From Dipetalonema caudispina (taxonomy: Eukaryota; Nematoda; Chromadorea; Rhabditida; Onchocercidae): a stretch of 64,000 nt of DNA. Within the stretch, counting starts at the first letter, position 1. Every line of letters starts with the position of its first letter. Shown in pieces: positions 39,115 to 51,640 of the stretch. A program made the translations under genes and the position numbers. The notes beneath the pieces were generated by a model. That model was not told where the DNA came from, ran no database searches, and saw only the letters and a list, made by a program, of their open reading frames with translations. Location of the stretch: positions 92,956 to 156,955 of the forward strand of contig JABVXV010000130.1 in assembly GCA_013365325.1 (NCBI GenBank). Reading direction: 5' to 3'.

Positions 39115-42100
39115 TTGACCCTGTTTAGTGCAACGTATCTTCTGTTGATGAATATTTATCGAATAGATTATTTGGAATCGATTAGCGTTCATTTAATGCT
39201 AATTAGACTGTTTGTTATTCGTTATGGTTTATTTTAGCCAGCTAACCTGTTGCCATTGTATTTTCTTTGACTTAATTGACCTTTTCAGCAGATTTATCTC
39301 TCCTTACACTGGTAAATTGTTATAAATTGCATGTTTAAATTTGTAGAGATGGAAACTGGAATATGTGAAGGTCAAATAAAATAACCTTTGATGTTTATTC
39401 GGAGCGTCTAATTAGTGAGAGTATAATTAATGTATGAAAATTAAAAAGAAATTTTAAATATTCTATTATATCGTCATGCCTTCTTCCATCTTTCATTTAT
39501 TTTCTAACTAATTACCTCTCTAATTATAATTAGGTAAGATACTGCAGTTGAATGTCTGCTAAAATATTAATAATAAATTTATATTTACGTGACGTAAGAT
39601 TGAAGTGAAGAGAGATTATAGTGGGAAATCAACAATAGTCAAAGAGTATTTTAAGAATCTGTGATGATTCATTTGTCCCATATTCAATTAAAACTAGCAA
39701 ATATTGCACCTGTCATTTTTTTACCTACGAACATATTCGTATCGATTCGAAGCTAACCGATTTTCACATTTTACAATTTTTAATAAATCTATTCTCTAAT
39801 TTCTGCAAACATTGCCGGATGAAAACTTTTTATATTTGTACTTTTGAAAAATTGCTTCTATTTAAACTTCTCCAAACAATTTTTCTTAAAACGACCAGAA
39901 AAAAAAATAAAGAATTGAAGCTGTGAAAGCCATCAGAAGTTTTATGAGCAAAATTTTTGTGTAATTTTCATATGGTGTATTGTTGAATTTTGACAAATAT
40001 TTTTTTTTTTTTAAATATAAAATGATCGAAAAATAAATTGAACTTATGAAAAAAGCGATTCAAGTTGCTTTCAAACTATACTGAATGATTTTATCAACAG
40101 CTTAACTACAATATTAATCGTTAAAATTTTAATTCTTCTTCAAAGTATTTATGTTTGGCATTATCCCGAGGATACGTTGTATTGATTGTGTATAAAATTG
40201 TTGTACTGTGATAGTAGAAATGTTGAAGAAGTAAGCTTTCCAGATAACTAATAAGTCCTTGCTTTTACTTGAATTAATTTTTCATCTCTCTTTTTTCAAA
40301 TATTTATATTTTTTAATTACTGAGAAAGAACAACCAACAATATTACATTGTTACAGATTTCGAAAGTTTTGATATGATATAAAGGTTCAAGTCGAAAGAA
40401 AAGTTTCGAAGAAATAATAAATTTGTTAGGATCAATATATTAGCAAAGTTAATGAATTCTCACACTCAGTTATTTTTCATTATTCGTATAGTCTAAGATT
40501 ATTCGAGAAATGTTCACATCAAATGAATTTTTCTGAAGTATAATATAAACTTTATTAGTGAAAGCGAAATAGATGAAATTATAGATTAGTTAGACGAAAA
40601 ATTAGCACTGATGGAAGTAAGAGTGGAAGAGGGTTGAAGAGGAAAGCATTAAATATTATCTGCAAGGATATATTTAAAAGAGATTCTAAAGATATAATTT
40701 AACTTTCAACAAATTACTCATTCAGTTACTATGATGAATAACTGCAATATACGATCAATTATTGTTTTTTGTAAAAAATTTCTTTCATTATAGAATGAGT
40801 CAATGAAGGGAAAAATAACATTTAATAATTACGTACCATAAAATAAAGCAAAATTTTTATCAGATATATATACTTTTTATGAGATATATACTCCTAAAAA
40901 GGGGTCATTTTCTATAAATAAGAAGCATCAAATCGTTTTTTTTTTTTTCGTCATCATAAAAGGAATAAATTAAAAAGCTTGTTTAAAATTTGTTAGGAAG
41001 TAATTCATATCGATTACAATTATTAATTCTTATTTTATGTTACTATATAAAATAATTGAGGCTTCTCCTTTTTTTGAATGGCAATAATTTTTTTCGTCTT
41101 GAAATTGATTCATCGTTGGTGAATAAATATTAGCAAAGATTGATACATTAAGGCAGTAGTAAGCTAATGCAAAAATTTACTGAGCAGTTAATTAAAACTA
41201 TAAAAGGGAAGGTGTTGTGTTCATTAACTAAAGTATAATTATATATGAGGGATACACCATTGTAAGATTGATTTTTTTAAGAAAGAAATTGTTGGCACTC
41301 ATTTTGGAAGCTTTCAAGTCAATACCTATAATGGCAGGAAAATTTGACTGTTAAGAAGTAAAAGAAACGATATGATAAATTTATGGAAGGAATAGTTTGA
41401 TAGAGTTTGATAAGGTAAATTTTGATTATGAAAGAAAATAACAGATGAATTAGAAAAGGCGCAAAAATGTTTCTAAATCATCACAAATAAAAACAGTCAT
41501 AAAGAGTAAAAATAGAAAGAGTTAATGAAAGACAAGCAATGAAATGAAGTTTGTTAAAATGTAACAAATGTTTGAAATTCTTAATTAACCGGGGATATTG
41601 CAATAGTATAGTGAAAGTTTAAAATTCGCAATTAAGGAGGTGGGATTAACTGAAAAAAATTTAACAAATTGTAGTTATCATTTAAGCATTCATTGCATTG
41701 AAGATAAATGCAAAAGTAATTAGCAAATTTGCTGCTGCTACAAATGATTCATATGGAAAGTACCAACGTAACAATGAAATTAATCAAATTCAAGAACGAT
41801 TGAAGTAACGTCAAAGAAGAAGCTTCGCTAATCATTAACAATAGTATAGTGAAAATTTAAAATAAATTTACCAAGAAAAAAAAAGAGAAAAGAAAAGGAA
41901 AAAAGAAAAAACCGATTAGGAAAACCGGAAAAAACAAAATTTAAATGTTTTTCATACTTAATTGAAATTATTTCATTGGGAATGAAAAGTTGAGCCAATT
42001 AATACAATTATTTTTGATATATATACAAAGGATTATTGTTATTATTATTGTATTTTGATAATGAAGAAACTTTTTAGTGCACAAAAAGTTGACCTAAAGA

Positions 42101-45100
42101 CTTTAATTAAACATATCAAAAATAATAAAAAATTGCTGAGGAAGGTATTAGAATTAGCATAAATCAATCAAAAAATTTTTTGAAAGAGAAAAACATTTAT
42201 ACTGTTAATACAATATAATTATGCACTATTTATTAAACAGAATTTGAAAACATTCAGTTCCCTAATGGTTCGATCAAAGACTTATTTCAGTTGAAGAAAT
42301 ATTACAAACATAATGTTTGGAACAAATATAACTTTTGAATTTCTGAAATGGCTAAAATCTAATTATTTAAAGTATTTTATGCGTGCTAAGAGACAACAAA
42401 TCAAGCTGAAATGATTGCCGATCGATGGATTGAATTTTAAAATAAATTTTAGCCAATATTAAAATAAATGAATGGTTGATGAAGAATTTTGAAGATAGTA
42501 TTCAATGAATGGATGATTATTGTAACAAATTGTCGGTATTAATTAGCATCTTAGTAAATTAAAAAGCTTTTCCCAAACTTTTTAAACAAATTCCGGATTT
42601 CGTATTGTTATAATTAGACGCTCATAAAGTAATTTGCAAATAAATGAAGGAAATGCGGCAAAAAATGTACCACAAGATCTCTCAACTAACATATGCTAAC
42701 TCATTATGTTCCATACTAATTTAAGCATTTGGGAAATATTACAAGATGATAAAGTAAACTTGTAGTAAACTACATTTTACAGATGGCTTACTTAGATTTC
42801 GACGTTGTTCCATACACATTGGTAAACCATCTATTTCGTATTGTTGTACAAGTATTTGATTACAAATTTATCCAATTTGATTGGAAGAATATGACATAAT
42901 TGATATATTAATAACAGGCAATTATAATGTCAACTGATTCGACATAAAAAGTAAGTAATAAAGAGATGTACTCAAAGTAGGAAAGCTATCAGAATTAATA
43001 CGACAAAATTTTTATCAATAAAATAAATTTTGATTAAAAGTGCCAATAGCAGTTTGTTGTCAATGAAATGTTTTTGTTATACAATGGGAGAATGAAATGA
43101 AACAATTTCAAGTACTTTCCAAGATTAGTTTATTTCTATCTACTTTATCAAGCAAAAGATTACAGCATTTATTATCAATTATTTCAAATAAAATTTCTTC
43201 ACCCGAACTTACTACCAATTGCAATTTTTTCATTGTTGAATAATAGGCAGTAAAATGTCGGAATTTGATGTAATGTTTATGCAATTGATAAGGGAAAAGA
43301 TGAATGATTTTTAAAATAATGGATTTTGTCAATGATTCTAAAAGTAACTTGATTTAAATTTTAGAGCACTTTGCCTTTTCTGACAAACAATGAATACATC
43401 CTACGAAATTAATTGTTAATTGTAACGACAAATTGTAGATAACCAAAACATTGATGAATTTTAGATATAAATTGACACAAATGACAATCCGCGCTAATTA
43501 GAATTACTAACAAATCTTATTGATAAAAGATTAAATTTTGTTGCGATAATAACATATCATAAGTGAAGAAAAATCTTCAAAATGTGTAGTGGTTAATAAT
43601 TATTTGCAATTCTGATAAACGTGAAGTTATCAAACTAAACGTATGGTAATAAATATTTTGAAAAATTTTTGTCATTTCGGTAATTTTAATCGGTTTAACA
43701 AAACATTCAAGATGAATTGATTAATCTAACTTGAAATTTTATAAAATTACAAAAATGAAATGGAATAACCATGCATTTGGTATAAACCGGCAAATTCATA
43801 CTTGTTGTTCTTTTTGGTGATGAACTAAATGATCAATTAATACTCATATTAATTTAAATTACTGGTGAATCTATTGAAAATAAAGTAATATATATAAAAG
43901 AATTAAATGAACTGATATATGATTAGATCAATTAGAATAAGTGAAGGAGAAGATATCATTTGATGGAACAATTTTTGCAAAATACGGAATTTCAACGTAT
44001 CAGTATGTCATTGAGGTACATAAAAATCATCAGTGAAATGATGAAATTAATGAAATGATCAAATGCTAATGAACGAATGGATAAAGGATAATAACGAAGC
44101 AATAGAAGATATTTTCCATAAACGCAGATAGTAAAAAGTATTCAACAATAAAGAAAACAACTTGTTTAATTCTACTACTCCACTAATATCATTTGCTCTA
44201 TTACGAATTATTTATTATTGCTATTTCAAATATGAGCAATATTTGATTTTGAATTGTTTACATGCTAATCACAAATATGTCCTATCACTGTAGTAACATT
44301 TGGTGCTAAATGTAACCATCAAAAGATCCAAATAGGCTGATTTATATTTAGAATATCGTCGAATACTGATTAGTCTAAAAAACTGATTGAGGCTAATTTG
44401 CGGATCTAAATCAAAAAGTCGAAGTACCTGCAATCATTTATGTTAACAATGATCGTATCTGCAGATCTGACGATCATTCAACAACTCATTTTTAGCCTAA
44501 TATCTCAGGATAAAAACAAAACTACCGATATGCCTCGTAACATTAAAACGACTAATAATAATCTTATGGATAATTTTTTGTCTTCCAAGATATCTTTTGC
44601 ATATTTAATAAGGTTTTTTCCTCATGACAAATTTTGTAATGCCAATGAGAAAGTGATAACTTGAGCCATCCCTCTTCTTACAAAATAATTGCTTTCGTTC
44701 CTTTGTCACTTTTTATATCTGCAAACTGTGTAAGTTGTAACTTTTCAAAATTCAAAAAAATTGATCACAATAATCTTAGACCAAACAGAATTGTCCGTCA
44801 TAAGAGTAAAAAATATGAGCGAATTCATGATACATTACGCTTCAAGTTTAGAAGTCATTCGCTTTTATCAAAAATAACATGTAATTTGAATTAATAGCCT
44901 TCTTAGTTCTGACAACAATAACTTTTCAAATAATTGACTGATTATCTTTTACCAGTTGTAATAACTTCGATTTAAATTATCAAATGCTAGAACAGTCAAC
45001 AAAAAAAAAAAGAAAGTGGCTATCAGTAAAATATCCGTTATCATTTCAATCATTTGCCTTAAAAATTACTATTATCAAAACTAAAAAGGTTAAAAATTAA

Positions 45101-47235
45101 GTTTATGTATTACTTCTAATAAAACTGGACAATATCGAAACTTGAAATACAATGTTTTCATTATTTTTTTTTTTTTTTTTTTTTTTTAATTTAAAACAAC
45201 GATGCAGCATTTACGTTCGGTTAAGTTTACTGCAATTTAATTTGATGAAATGAGCTTAAAGCCCATCTATATGGCATATTTTTCGAAAAGTTTTATCAAT
45301 TTTTACAATCTGATATGAATAACTTTACTTCGACGATAAGTACGTAATTGAAATGGACTATTTTCTTAGTTTTACAAGCCAAGTCAAAAATATAATATTT
45401 TCCACCACATGTTACCTAAGTTTTAAAGCAGAGTATTGTGCTACATCATAATTTTATGGAACTTTTTTCAATTTTATTCAATTCAAATAGCAAATGCAAT
45501 TGGGTTTCAAGCAATATACATCATTAGTTTTACGTAATCTAAGCGTATTTGACGATTACAACAGTCTACTCACAACAATATCATACTATTGTGAAAGACT
45601 TCTGATTTATTACACAGCTAATTTTTATTTGATACATTTGAAATTCAGAGAATTATTGCAGATAGAAATATATTTGTGAACACGACAAATAATTGATTGG
45701 TAGTTAGTAGTGCTGCTTTTAACTTCTGATTGTTATTGAATGAATCAATTTGCTGTTGAACTTGATAAAATAACGAGAAAAAATTTTTTGAAATTATGAT
45801 TTAGTACGATATTCTTGCACCTGAAACGATCAATATTACATTTTTGAATCATTCTATTGATTCTACTGATTAAATCATTAGGATCAAATCGATGCAACTG
45901 TTCAACAATGCATTCATATCATCGCATTGATGTGCCAGAACAAGCTGATGATAATAACTGTTAAATTATTTTACAATTAATGGAAAAAAAAAAGGAGAGG
46001 AAATAAATTCATCTAATAATTTGTCACATTTTCTTAACTTAGTGTCAAATCATTTGTAACATTTTCTTCTTAACTTTAGTCAAGTAACAAATACTTGATA
46101 TGCTTTGTTAATTTATCACTTCCTATCAGTTACTTACCATTTTCTATGCTGATTAAACGACTCAGTTATTTAGCGGATGACATATCAAATTGAGATTGAT
46201 CTGAACAGTCGCACCAACTTCACCAACCACTCATTTATTTTCAACTAAACAAACAGCCAACTATTGGTTCCACACTTTACAATTCCTCTATTTACAGTTG
46301 TATTCCTTCACTTTAATTAATCTCCCTTAACCAAATTAATTAGTCCATTTGTTAATTACAAACAGTCTTATATGCTACAAATAATCGACCTTTTACTCTG
46401 TAAATCGATCTATTATTTCAAATAAATCGATCCTCAATGGTTACAGTTGACAAAATTTTCTCAAATATTGCAAATTTCTTTGGCTTAAATTATCAGAACA
46501 CTGTTGATGGATGACCAATTATTCATTTCTTCATTTGACGTATATTTTATGATTCCTTACGTATCTTACCATCTCATAAATTTGTAAATTTTTGTACGAT
46601 ATTATGAAAAAGAAAAAGAAAGAAATGTGAATTCACGTCGTTCTTAAAGAAGGAAGTATATTGTGAAACAATATTTTTAGGCTTACAAATTCTTCTATTC
46701 CTGTAAATTATGTTTAATGTTTTAAATCATGGTAATCCTTATTATGAAGTAGTATTTTATTGTTTCAGTAGATTTCAAAGATTTTAGAAGAATCAGATGA
46801 ATTAACATATAAATAAAAATTAGAATTAATTCGAAGTTGAAAAGAAATAAACAAACAATTTTCAAATAATGTCTTGAAGTTAATGCAATTTGTTATATGC
46901 TAAGCATATCCATTTTATTGGTTGTTATTTTTTCAATGATAATTTCTTCATTTATTATTTTAATTATTACGAAAGTTCCCCCATTGATAACACAAATTTT
47001 ATTGATCAAACTAAATAGTTATTTGTAATTATGTGCCATTACGTGTTGGTCAATTTAAATTCCGGTTTTTATTCCAACTATTCCATTACTGTTAATTCCT
47101 ATTAATCATTCCATCTTCTGCTCGCCTGTCATTTTGCTATTGTAAGTAAGTAACATATTGAAGGTGAAAAGTACAGATATACTATCCTGCCATGTAATAT
47201 TTACATTCCTTGAATATATTATAGTATTACTGCTA

Positions 47236-47400
47236 GTTTGCAACCGGACCATGATGTATGATCGTTTGCAAACGGCACCATACTGTATTATCATCCGTAA
47301 AGGGCACAATACTGTGTTGTCGTCCGCAAGCGGCATCACGCAATGTCATCAACCGTAAACGGCACCATGCTGTATAACCGTTCGTAACCTGTACTATGCT
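47236..47400. repeat. Degenerate ~29-bp minisatellite, about 5.5 copies
   Basis: Successive units share a core like CGTAAACGGCACCATACTGTA followed by a variable TATCATC-type tail. Units begin near 47236, 47264, 47296, 47325, 47354 and 47383; three central units are each 29 bp. The units have diverged from one another, so the array is old. It is noticeably richer in C and G than its surroundings. Confidence 0.8.
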
Positions 47401-47621
47401 TTGCTCTTTTCATTGTCTATTCCTGTATTCAGGATTTTGCGAAATTCAAAGAAAAGATAGAGAGAGGGAGAGAGAGAAAGAGGATATTAACAAACTGTAC
47501 TGCATCCGAAATTTGATATACGGATGTTGGTGGGTATATGAAGACAGTGAAAAGGAAGGATGAAAGGAGAAAAACTTGTTCTTTAGTTCGTTTTTAAAAG
47601 CAAAGTGAATGCAGTTAGCTA

Positions 47622-47655
47622 TGACGTGATATGACGTGACATAATACGACGTGTC
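47622..47655. promoter_or_regulatory. Cluster of TGACGTGA (CRE/bZIP-like) motifs
   Basis: TGACGTGA occurs twice, 10 bp apart (47622-47629 and 47632-47639), followed by CGACGTGT near 47648. TGACGTG is the core bound by ATF/CREB and ATF6/XBP-type bZIP factors. A 10-bp spacing places the sites on one face of the helix. It lies about 260 bp downstream of the candidate orphan gene 47900-50653, so no target can be assigned; it could also be a small tandem repeat. Confidence 0.3.
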
Positions 47656-47773
47656 CCGACATCTAATTTTACGCTATAACCTTTTCATCCTTTTAAACTC
47701 ATTTTATCTCTCCAAATTTTCACCTTCGTCTTTTCATCTCACTCATACATACATATATATATGGGTATATATG

Positions 47774-47802
47774 AGTGTGTGTGTGTGTGTGTATGTGTGT
47801 GT
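47774..47802. repeat. (GT)n microsatellite
   Basis: GT repeats with one TA interruption, followed further right by TGTA units near 47,880-47,896. Confidence 0.9.
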
Positions 47803-47899
47803 ACCACGCGATCTAACGGAGGTGTATGATAGATGTGTGTGTGTCTGTTTGTTGGTGTGCTGGGGTGTACTACGCCTTGTATGTATGTATGTATGTGTC

Positions 47900-50653
47900 T
47901 CAGTTTGTAGTTGTTTTCTCGTTCTTTGAATTGAAATTCATTGTCTCTTCAAACATCTGTCTCATCGAGTCTTTCGATGATAGCAACAAAGCGGCAATAG
48001 CAGCAGCGGCAATAGAAGCAGAAGTAGCAGCCTATACTCGAGTCATAATGTTAATGACAACCGAAGATGAGTCTGCGACAATGATGAGACAACGACGACG
48101 ACGACGACGACGACAGCAACGACGATAACAACGAAAAGTTCCTCAATTTTAATTTTAATAATGTTTCAACCATATACCTTTTTCACTTTCCCATCAAATT
48201 TCACTGATAATGAGAAGATCAACTGAGTGGTAATTGGACATTTATTATAAAGACAGGTGATAATATCTTCTACACTGGTGATTATAACCAATCATCTACT
48301 CTTATGTCAGTTAATGATAGTTCATTCTGAATTATCATGAACGAGTCGAATTTGAACCATTTAAACATTCATTGATAATCGGATGTTTATCAGTAATAAT
48401 AACACTGCTGGCTTGTTTCCTTCTATAATCAGAATTTTCTCAAGATGTAATTATATTTCCATATTCAATTCTTTCTTCCTCTTTTTTTCAGATATTACTA
48501 TCAATTGGTAAGCTTCTCTTTTTTTCCTACCCTAATTCTTCTCTTTTTTTTTTGAAAGTCTATGCTCATAAAAAGGGATTGATTTTCTTTTTCTTTCATT
48601 TTCCTATTTAGCTATTCTTATGAAAATTCTATTCATAGCTCTCAATTTATAGCAGTTTTTGTGTAAATTGCTGTTTCACCAAATGTAACCTAAGTAAGTA
48701 ATGATAGTTAGCTTGGCCTATTGTTAAAAATATGATTTTCTGTATATTCTTCAACATATTTCACAATACAATACATTTCCTATTTCTGTAGAAATCTAAA
48801 TGGACATCAGGAAATGGAATAAATATTAATTTTTATTTAGAATAATTTTATTTCTGTTTCCTAAATTCTTTGTCTATTGCTTACTTCTTCCTGTTCCTCT
48901 GTTGATGATTTGGAAGAAGAAGAAAAAGATGCTGATCGATTTTTTCTAAACGACACATCCTATCAAAACGACAGCTTATTGAGAAAATTTTCATCTTAGC
49001 TCAAGAAAAGGTTCTTAAAAAATAATTCATCCGTATATCTCCTTATCTTCAGTAATAATGCTGGTGGAAATTGCTTTTACACTCATATCCATCTCCAAGT
49101 ATTTCAGATATAACAAATGATTTTCGATCTTTTATAAAAAATTTGGTCGAACTATGATTGGTTGCTTAGCGTTAAAATATACCAACGGCACATAGTCTTA
49201 GAAACTTGAAATAAGCATTGGAAAATGTCTAACCATATGATCATAGATTAAAATCACATTATTTACGGTTGAATGTTCGCTGCTTTTGAAAAGGTTTAGT
49301 ATAATCGTATCCGGTATACCGTCTTTCTTATCATTTTTCCATGTGTAACTTTGCATCCGGTATACGATCTTTCTTATCATTTTTGTTGGGCATTTCTCAT
49401 CATCACAATCACTAATAATGTTTGAGGAAAAAAGTAAAAGTAATACAATAAAACATCATGAATTTTTTTTGGGCAGAAAATGAAGCTAATTAGCATTTAT
49501 GTATCCATAATTTGCATATGATTGAAACCTATATCAAATATTTCATTGTATAAATATGAATTCCATATATTCATAATAAAGTGGCAGAAGTAGGATTTCA
49601 TTCCCCTACAATATTTTCACTTAGCAAAATGTTCCATTTTCCAGTTTTACAACTCGTTAAGTTCCTTCCGTATGCCATCCATCTGTCCGCCTGTCCGCCT
49701 GTCTGTCCGTCCGTCCGTCCGTCCGTCCGTCCGCTCGTTTGCTCGTTCGTTCGTTCGTCCGTTCGTTCATTCATTTGTTTGGCCATTCATCCATCTAAAT
49801 TTAAATCGTTCCAAAATATTCCCTCAAATTATTAGAATTAAAAGAGAAGGCGGAAACATAGAAAGAGTAGTGGATGGAAAGAGTTAGCACATTTTGGCAC
49901 ATTTTATCTTGGACAACAATTTTTTTTTTTTGCAACTAATTTTAGACTATCAAATTTACTTCTTCATTCCTTCTTTCTTTTTCCTTCTTTTTTAACTAAT
50001 TTAATTTAATAATTTCTTAGTGTTAATTATTCATTGCGTAACATTATTATATTCTCTTCTAGTCAATATTATTTTTGATGATTATGAAGTCTAAGAAGCC
50101 ATAATATATAATAAGCCTTAGAAGTTTATTATCATTATTATCATTATTGTCTATCATATTTTGCTTAAATAATTTATATAAATAACATTCATTTAATCCT
50201 AATATTTAACAATATTGTTAATTAAATGTTTACATTTTGTCAATATGATCATTCTCATTTTGTCACCATATACATATGTATATGTTTCATTGAACCCTTT
50301 TGTTTTTAAGCTATTTTATTCCTTCTTTTTAGCTACCGTTAAAAAAAAAAAAAAAAAAGATATCGAATTTTTACATCATTTTTCCTTTCCCTCTCTATCC
50401 GACTCACTACACTCTCAATTTATATTTCTCGTAAAAAAGAGTTGAACAACCACTAATGGTAATAATTTGTGTGTGTGTGTGTGTGTGTATGTGAATGTAT
50501 GTCACCACGACGTTTTTGCACCTCTAGCGATCCCGTCGTACTGGTCGTCTTCTCCGCTTCGTATCCTTCCATCTCCCGAAATGCTTTTTTGTCAGCGGAA
50601 CTCGAGAATAGAGAATATGCCACTAGCAAATAGCTGCTGCTACTAACATTCAT
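47900..50653 (-). CDS. Candidate three-exon orphan gene, Ser-rich small protein
   Basis: Exons in transcript order: 50522-50653, 48885-48959 and 47900-48031, each a multiple of three. Exon 1 opens at ATG 50653 (MNVSSSSYLLVAYSLFSSS), continues REMEGYEAEKTTSTTGSLE and ends at a GTGCAA donor. Exon 2, between TTTTGATAG and GTAAGC, reads DVSFRKNRSASFSSSSKSS then TEEQEE. Exon 3, after GAGTATAG, reads an Ala-rich segment (SIAAAAIAALLLSSK) and ends MNFNSKNEKTTTN at TGA 47900-47902. Total 112 residues: a hydrophobic N-terminal stretch, a basic Ser-rich middle and an acidic turn. No family is recognised. The introns are long (1562 and 853 bp), the first holding microsatellites. Support is splice signals and frame agreement only; chance exons are possible in this DNA. 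Confidence 0.33.
49684..49772. repeat. (TCCG)n grading into (TCGT)n tetranucleotide tract
   Basis: About 90 bp of TCCG repeats shifting to TCGT and TCAT variants, unusually GC-rich for the region. Long ORFs on both strands here (for example 49581-49835) are products of the repeat. Confidence 0.93.
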
Positions 50654-51361
50654 CCGAAAAGCTTTATAAACTTCATGATGGTAATATTATCCGTAACTGA
50701 TTAGAATGTGGAAATTGTTCACTTTTTCCCTTCTCATCCTGCTCCTTTCACTTCGCGCTATCTTTCTATTCATCTTTATGGCTTACCCGAAATTTTACCT
50801 GATACTTAGTATGTGCCTGAAAATAAACAAATAATAGTACTGTTTCATTATCGATAAAAATAAAGACAACAGTTATATTATAATGAATGTTATATATTAT
50901 AATATATGTTAGAACATTATATTTCAATATTATAGGAAAAGTTGAAATTAAATTAGGAGGAAGTCAGATTCGAAATAAATTTTAATATGAAAATATACAA
51001 ATTTTCATCTCGACAATTTGAAACACTTTGTTCATTGGGATTGCAGCTAATGATTATTTCGGATGAAAAAGTTATAAAAAGGTCTGCATAGCATTTGTCA
51101 GTTAAGTTTCCGGAAAAGAAGGATTGATTTGTGTTGACGTTGTACTTTCGAGTGGCTGCACATTCATTTGATGATTGATAATGAACCGTATAATTCGCCA
51201 ATAGTTTATGTTATATTTGTGATCGGAAAATTATCAATCGGATATTGTCGTTTTGCGATATTATGCTGATTTCTTCATCGGAAAATTTAATCCAAAAAAG
51301 AATTTTTACATTACAGATAAGAATAAAAGTGTAATTAATCAAAATAGTAACTATTCCTTAA

Positions 51362-51640
51362 ATGACTGACAATGAGCACAGTTTGTCGACAACCAAAGTC
51401 CATACACATATGGATAAGATCCGTGGCATTGATCAGTCGATATCAAAAGGTGACGATATAGTGACAGCGGATACTAACATGGAAGCTGTCAGGAGTTCCG
51501 TGAAACGGCGGCATTATCAACGAAAACGAAAAGAAGGAACAGTTGAACAAATTTCGTCATTTCCAATCGAGAAAGATCCAGAAATACCAACGCCACCATC
51601 GCTGCATACTGCAGTTAAATCAGAACACGACGAAAAAGAA
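51362..51640 (+). CDS. First exon or small ORF of an unidentified hydrophilic, probably nuclear protein
   Basis: A 93-codon open frame from ATG 51362 to a possible donor GTTAGT at 51641; unspliced it would end at TAA after 96 residues. A possible (trans-)splice acceptor TTACAG lies 46 nt upstream. The peptide is charged and low in hydrophobic residues: MTDNEHSLSTTKVHTHMDK at the start, a basic KRRHYQRKRK near residue 49 that resembles a nuclear localisation signal, Pro-rich PEIPTPP, and AVKSEHDEKE, where VKSE fits a SUMO consensus. Codon use is even and not repeat-driven. Family not recognised. A weak in-phase continuation exists at 51,909-51,998 (YHGIKHRKRCLIQNEPESK then GEKEEKYG and stop). 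The next exon may lie beyond the window. Divergent from the candidate gene at 47900-50653. Confidence 0.42.

Larger units (their letters stand above)
34834..47899. other. Gene-poor region upstream of the Pumilio gene
   Basis: 13 kb with no recognisable protein. The first ~4 kb (34.8-38.9 kb) probably include the Pumilio promoter and perhaps 5' UTR exons; they are rich in purine tracts (GA runs near 37,680-37,720 and 37,939-37,962), TAC repeats and, at 38,630-38,970, a less AT-rich stretch with two CACGTG boxes. From about 39,000 to 46,700 the sequence is uniformly AT-rich, with no coding bias and no repeats I can recognise. From 47,200 on it holds a minisatellite, TGACGTGA motifs and GT repeats. 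Candidate features inside are listed separately. Confidence 0.6.

Noticed and set aside
39000..46700. Search for retroelement ORFs (reverse transcriptase, integrase motifs) in the AT-rich desert
   Set aside because: No catalytic motif or long frame found on either strand; the longest frames look random.
49581..49887. Overlapping ORFs rich in Pro, Arg, Ser and Val
   Set aside because: Translation of the TCCG tetranucleotide repeat on all frames.
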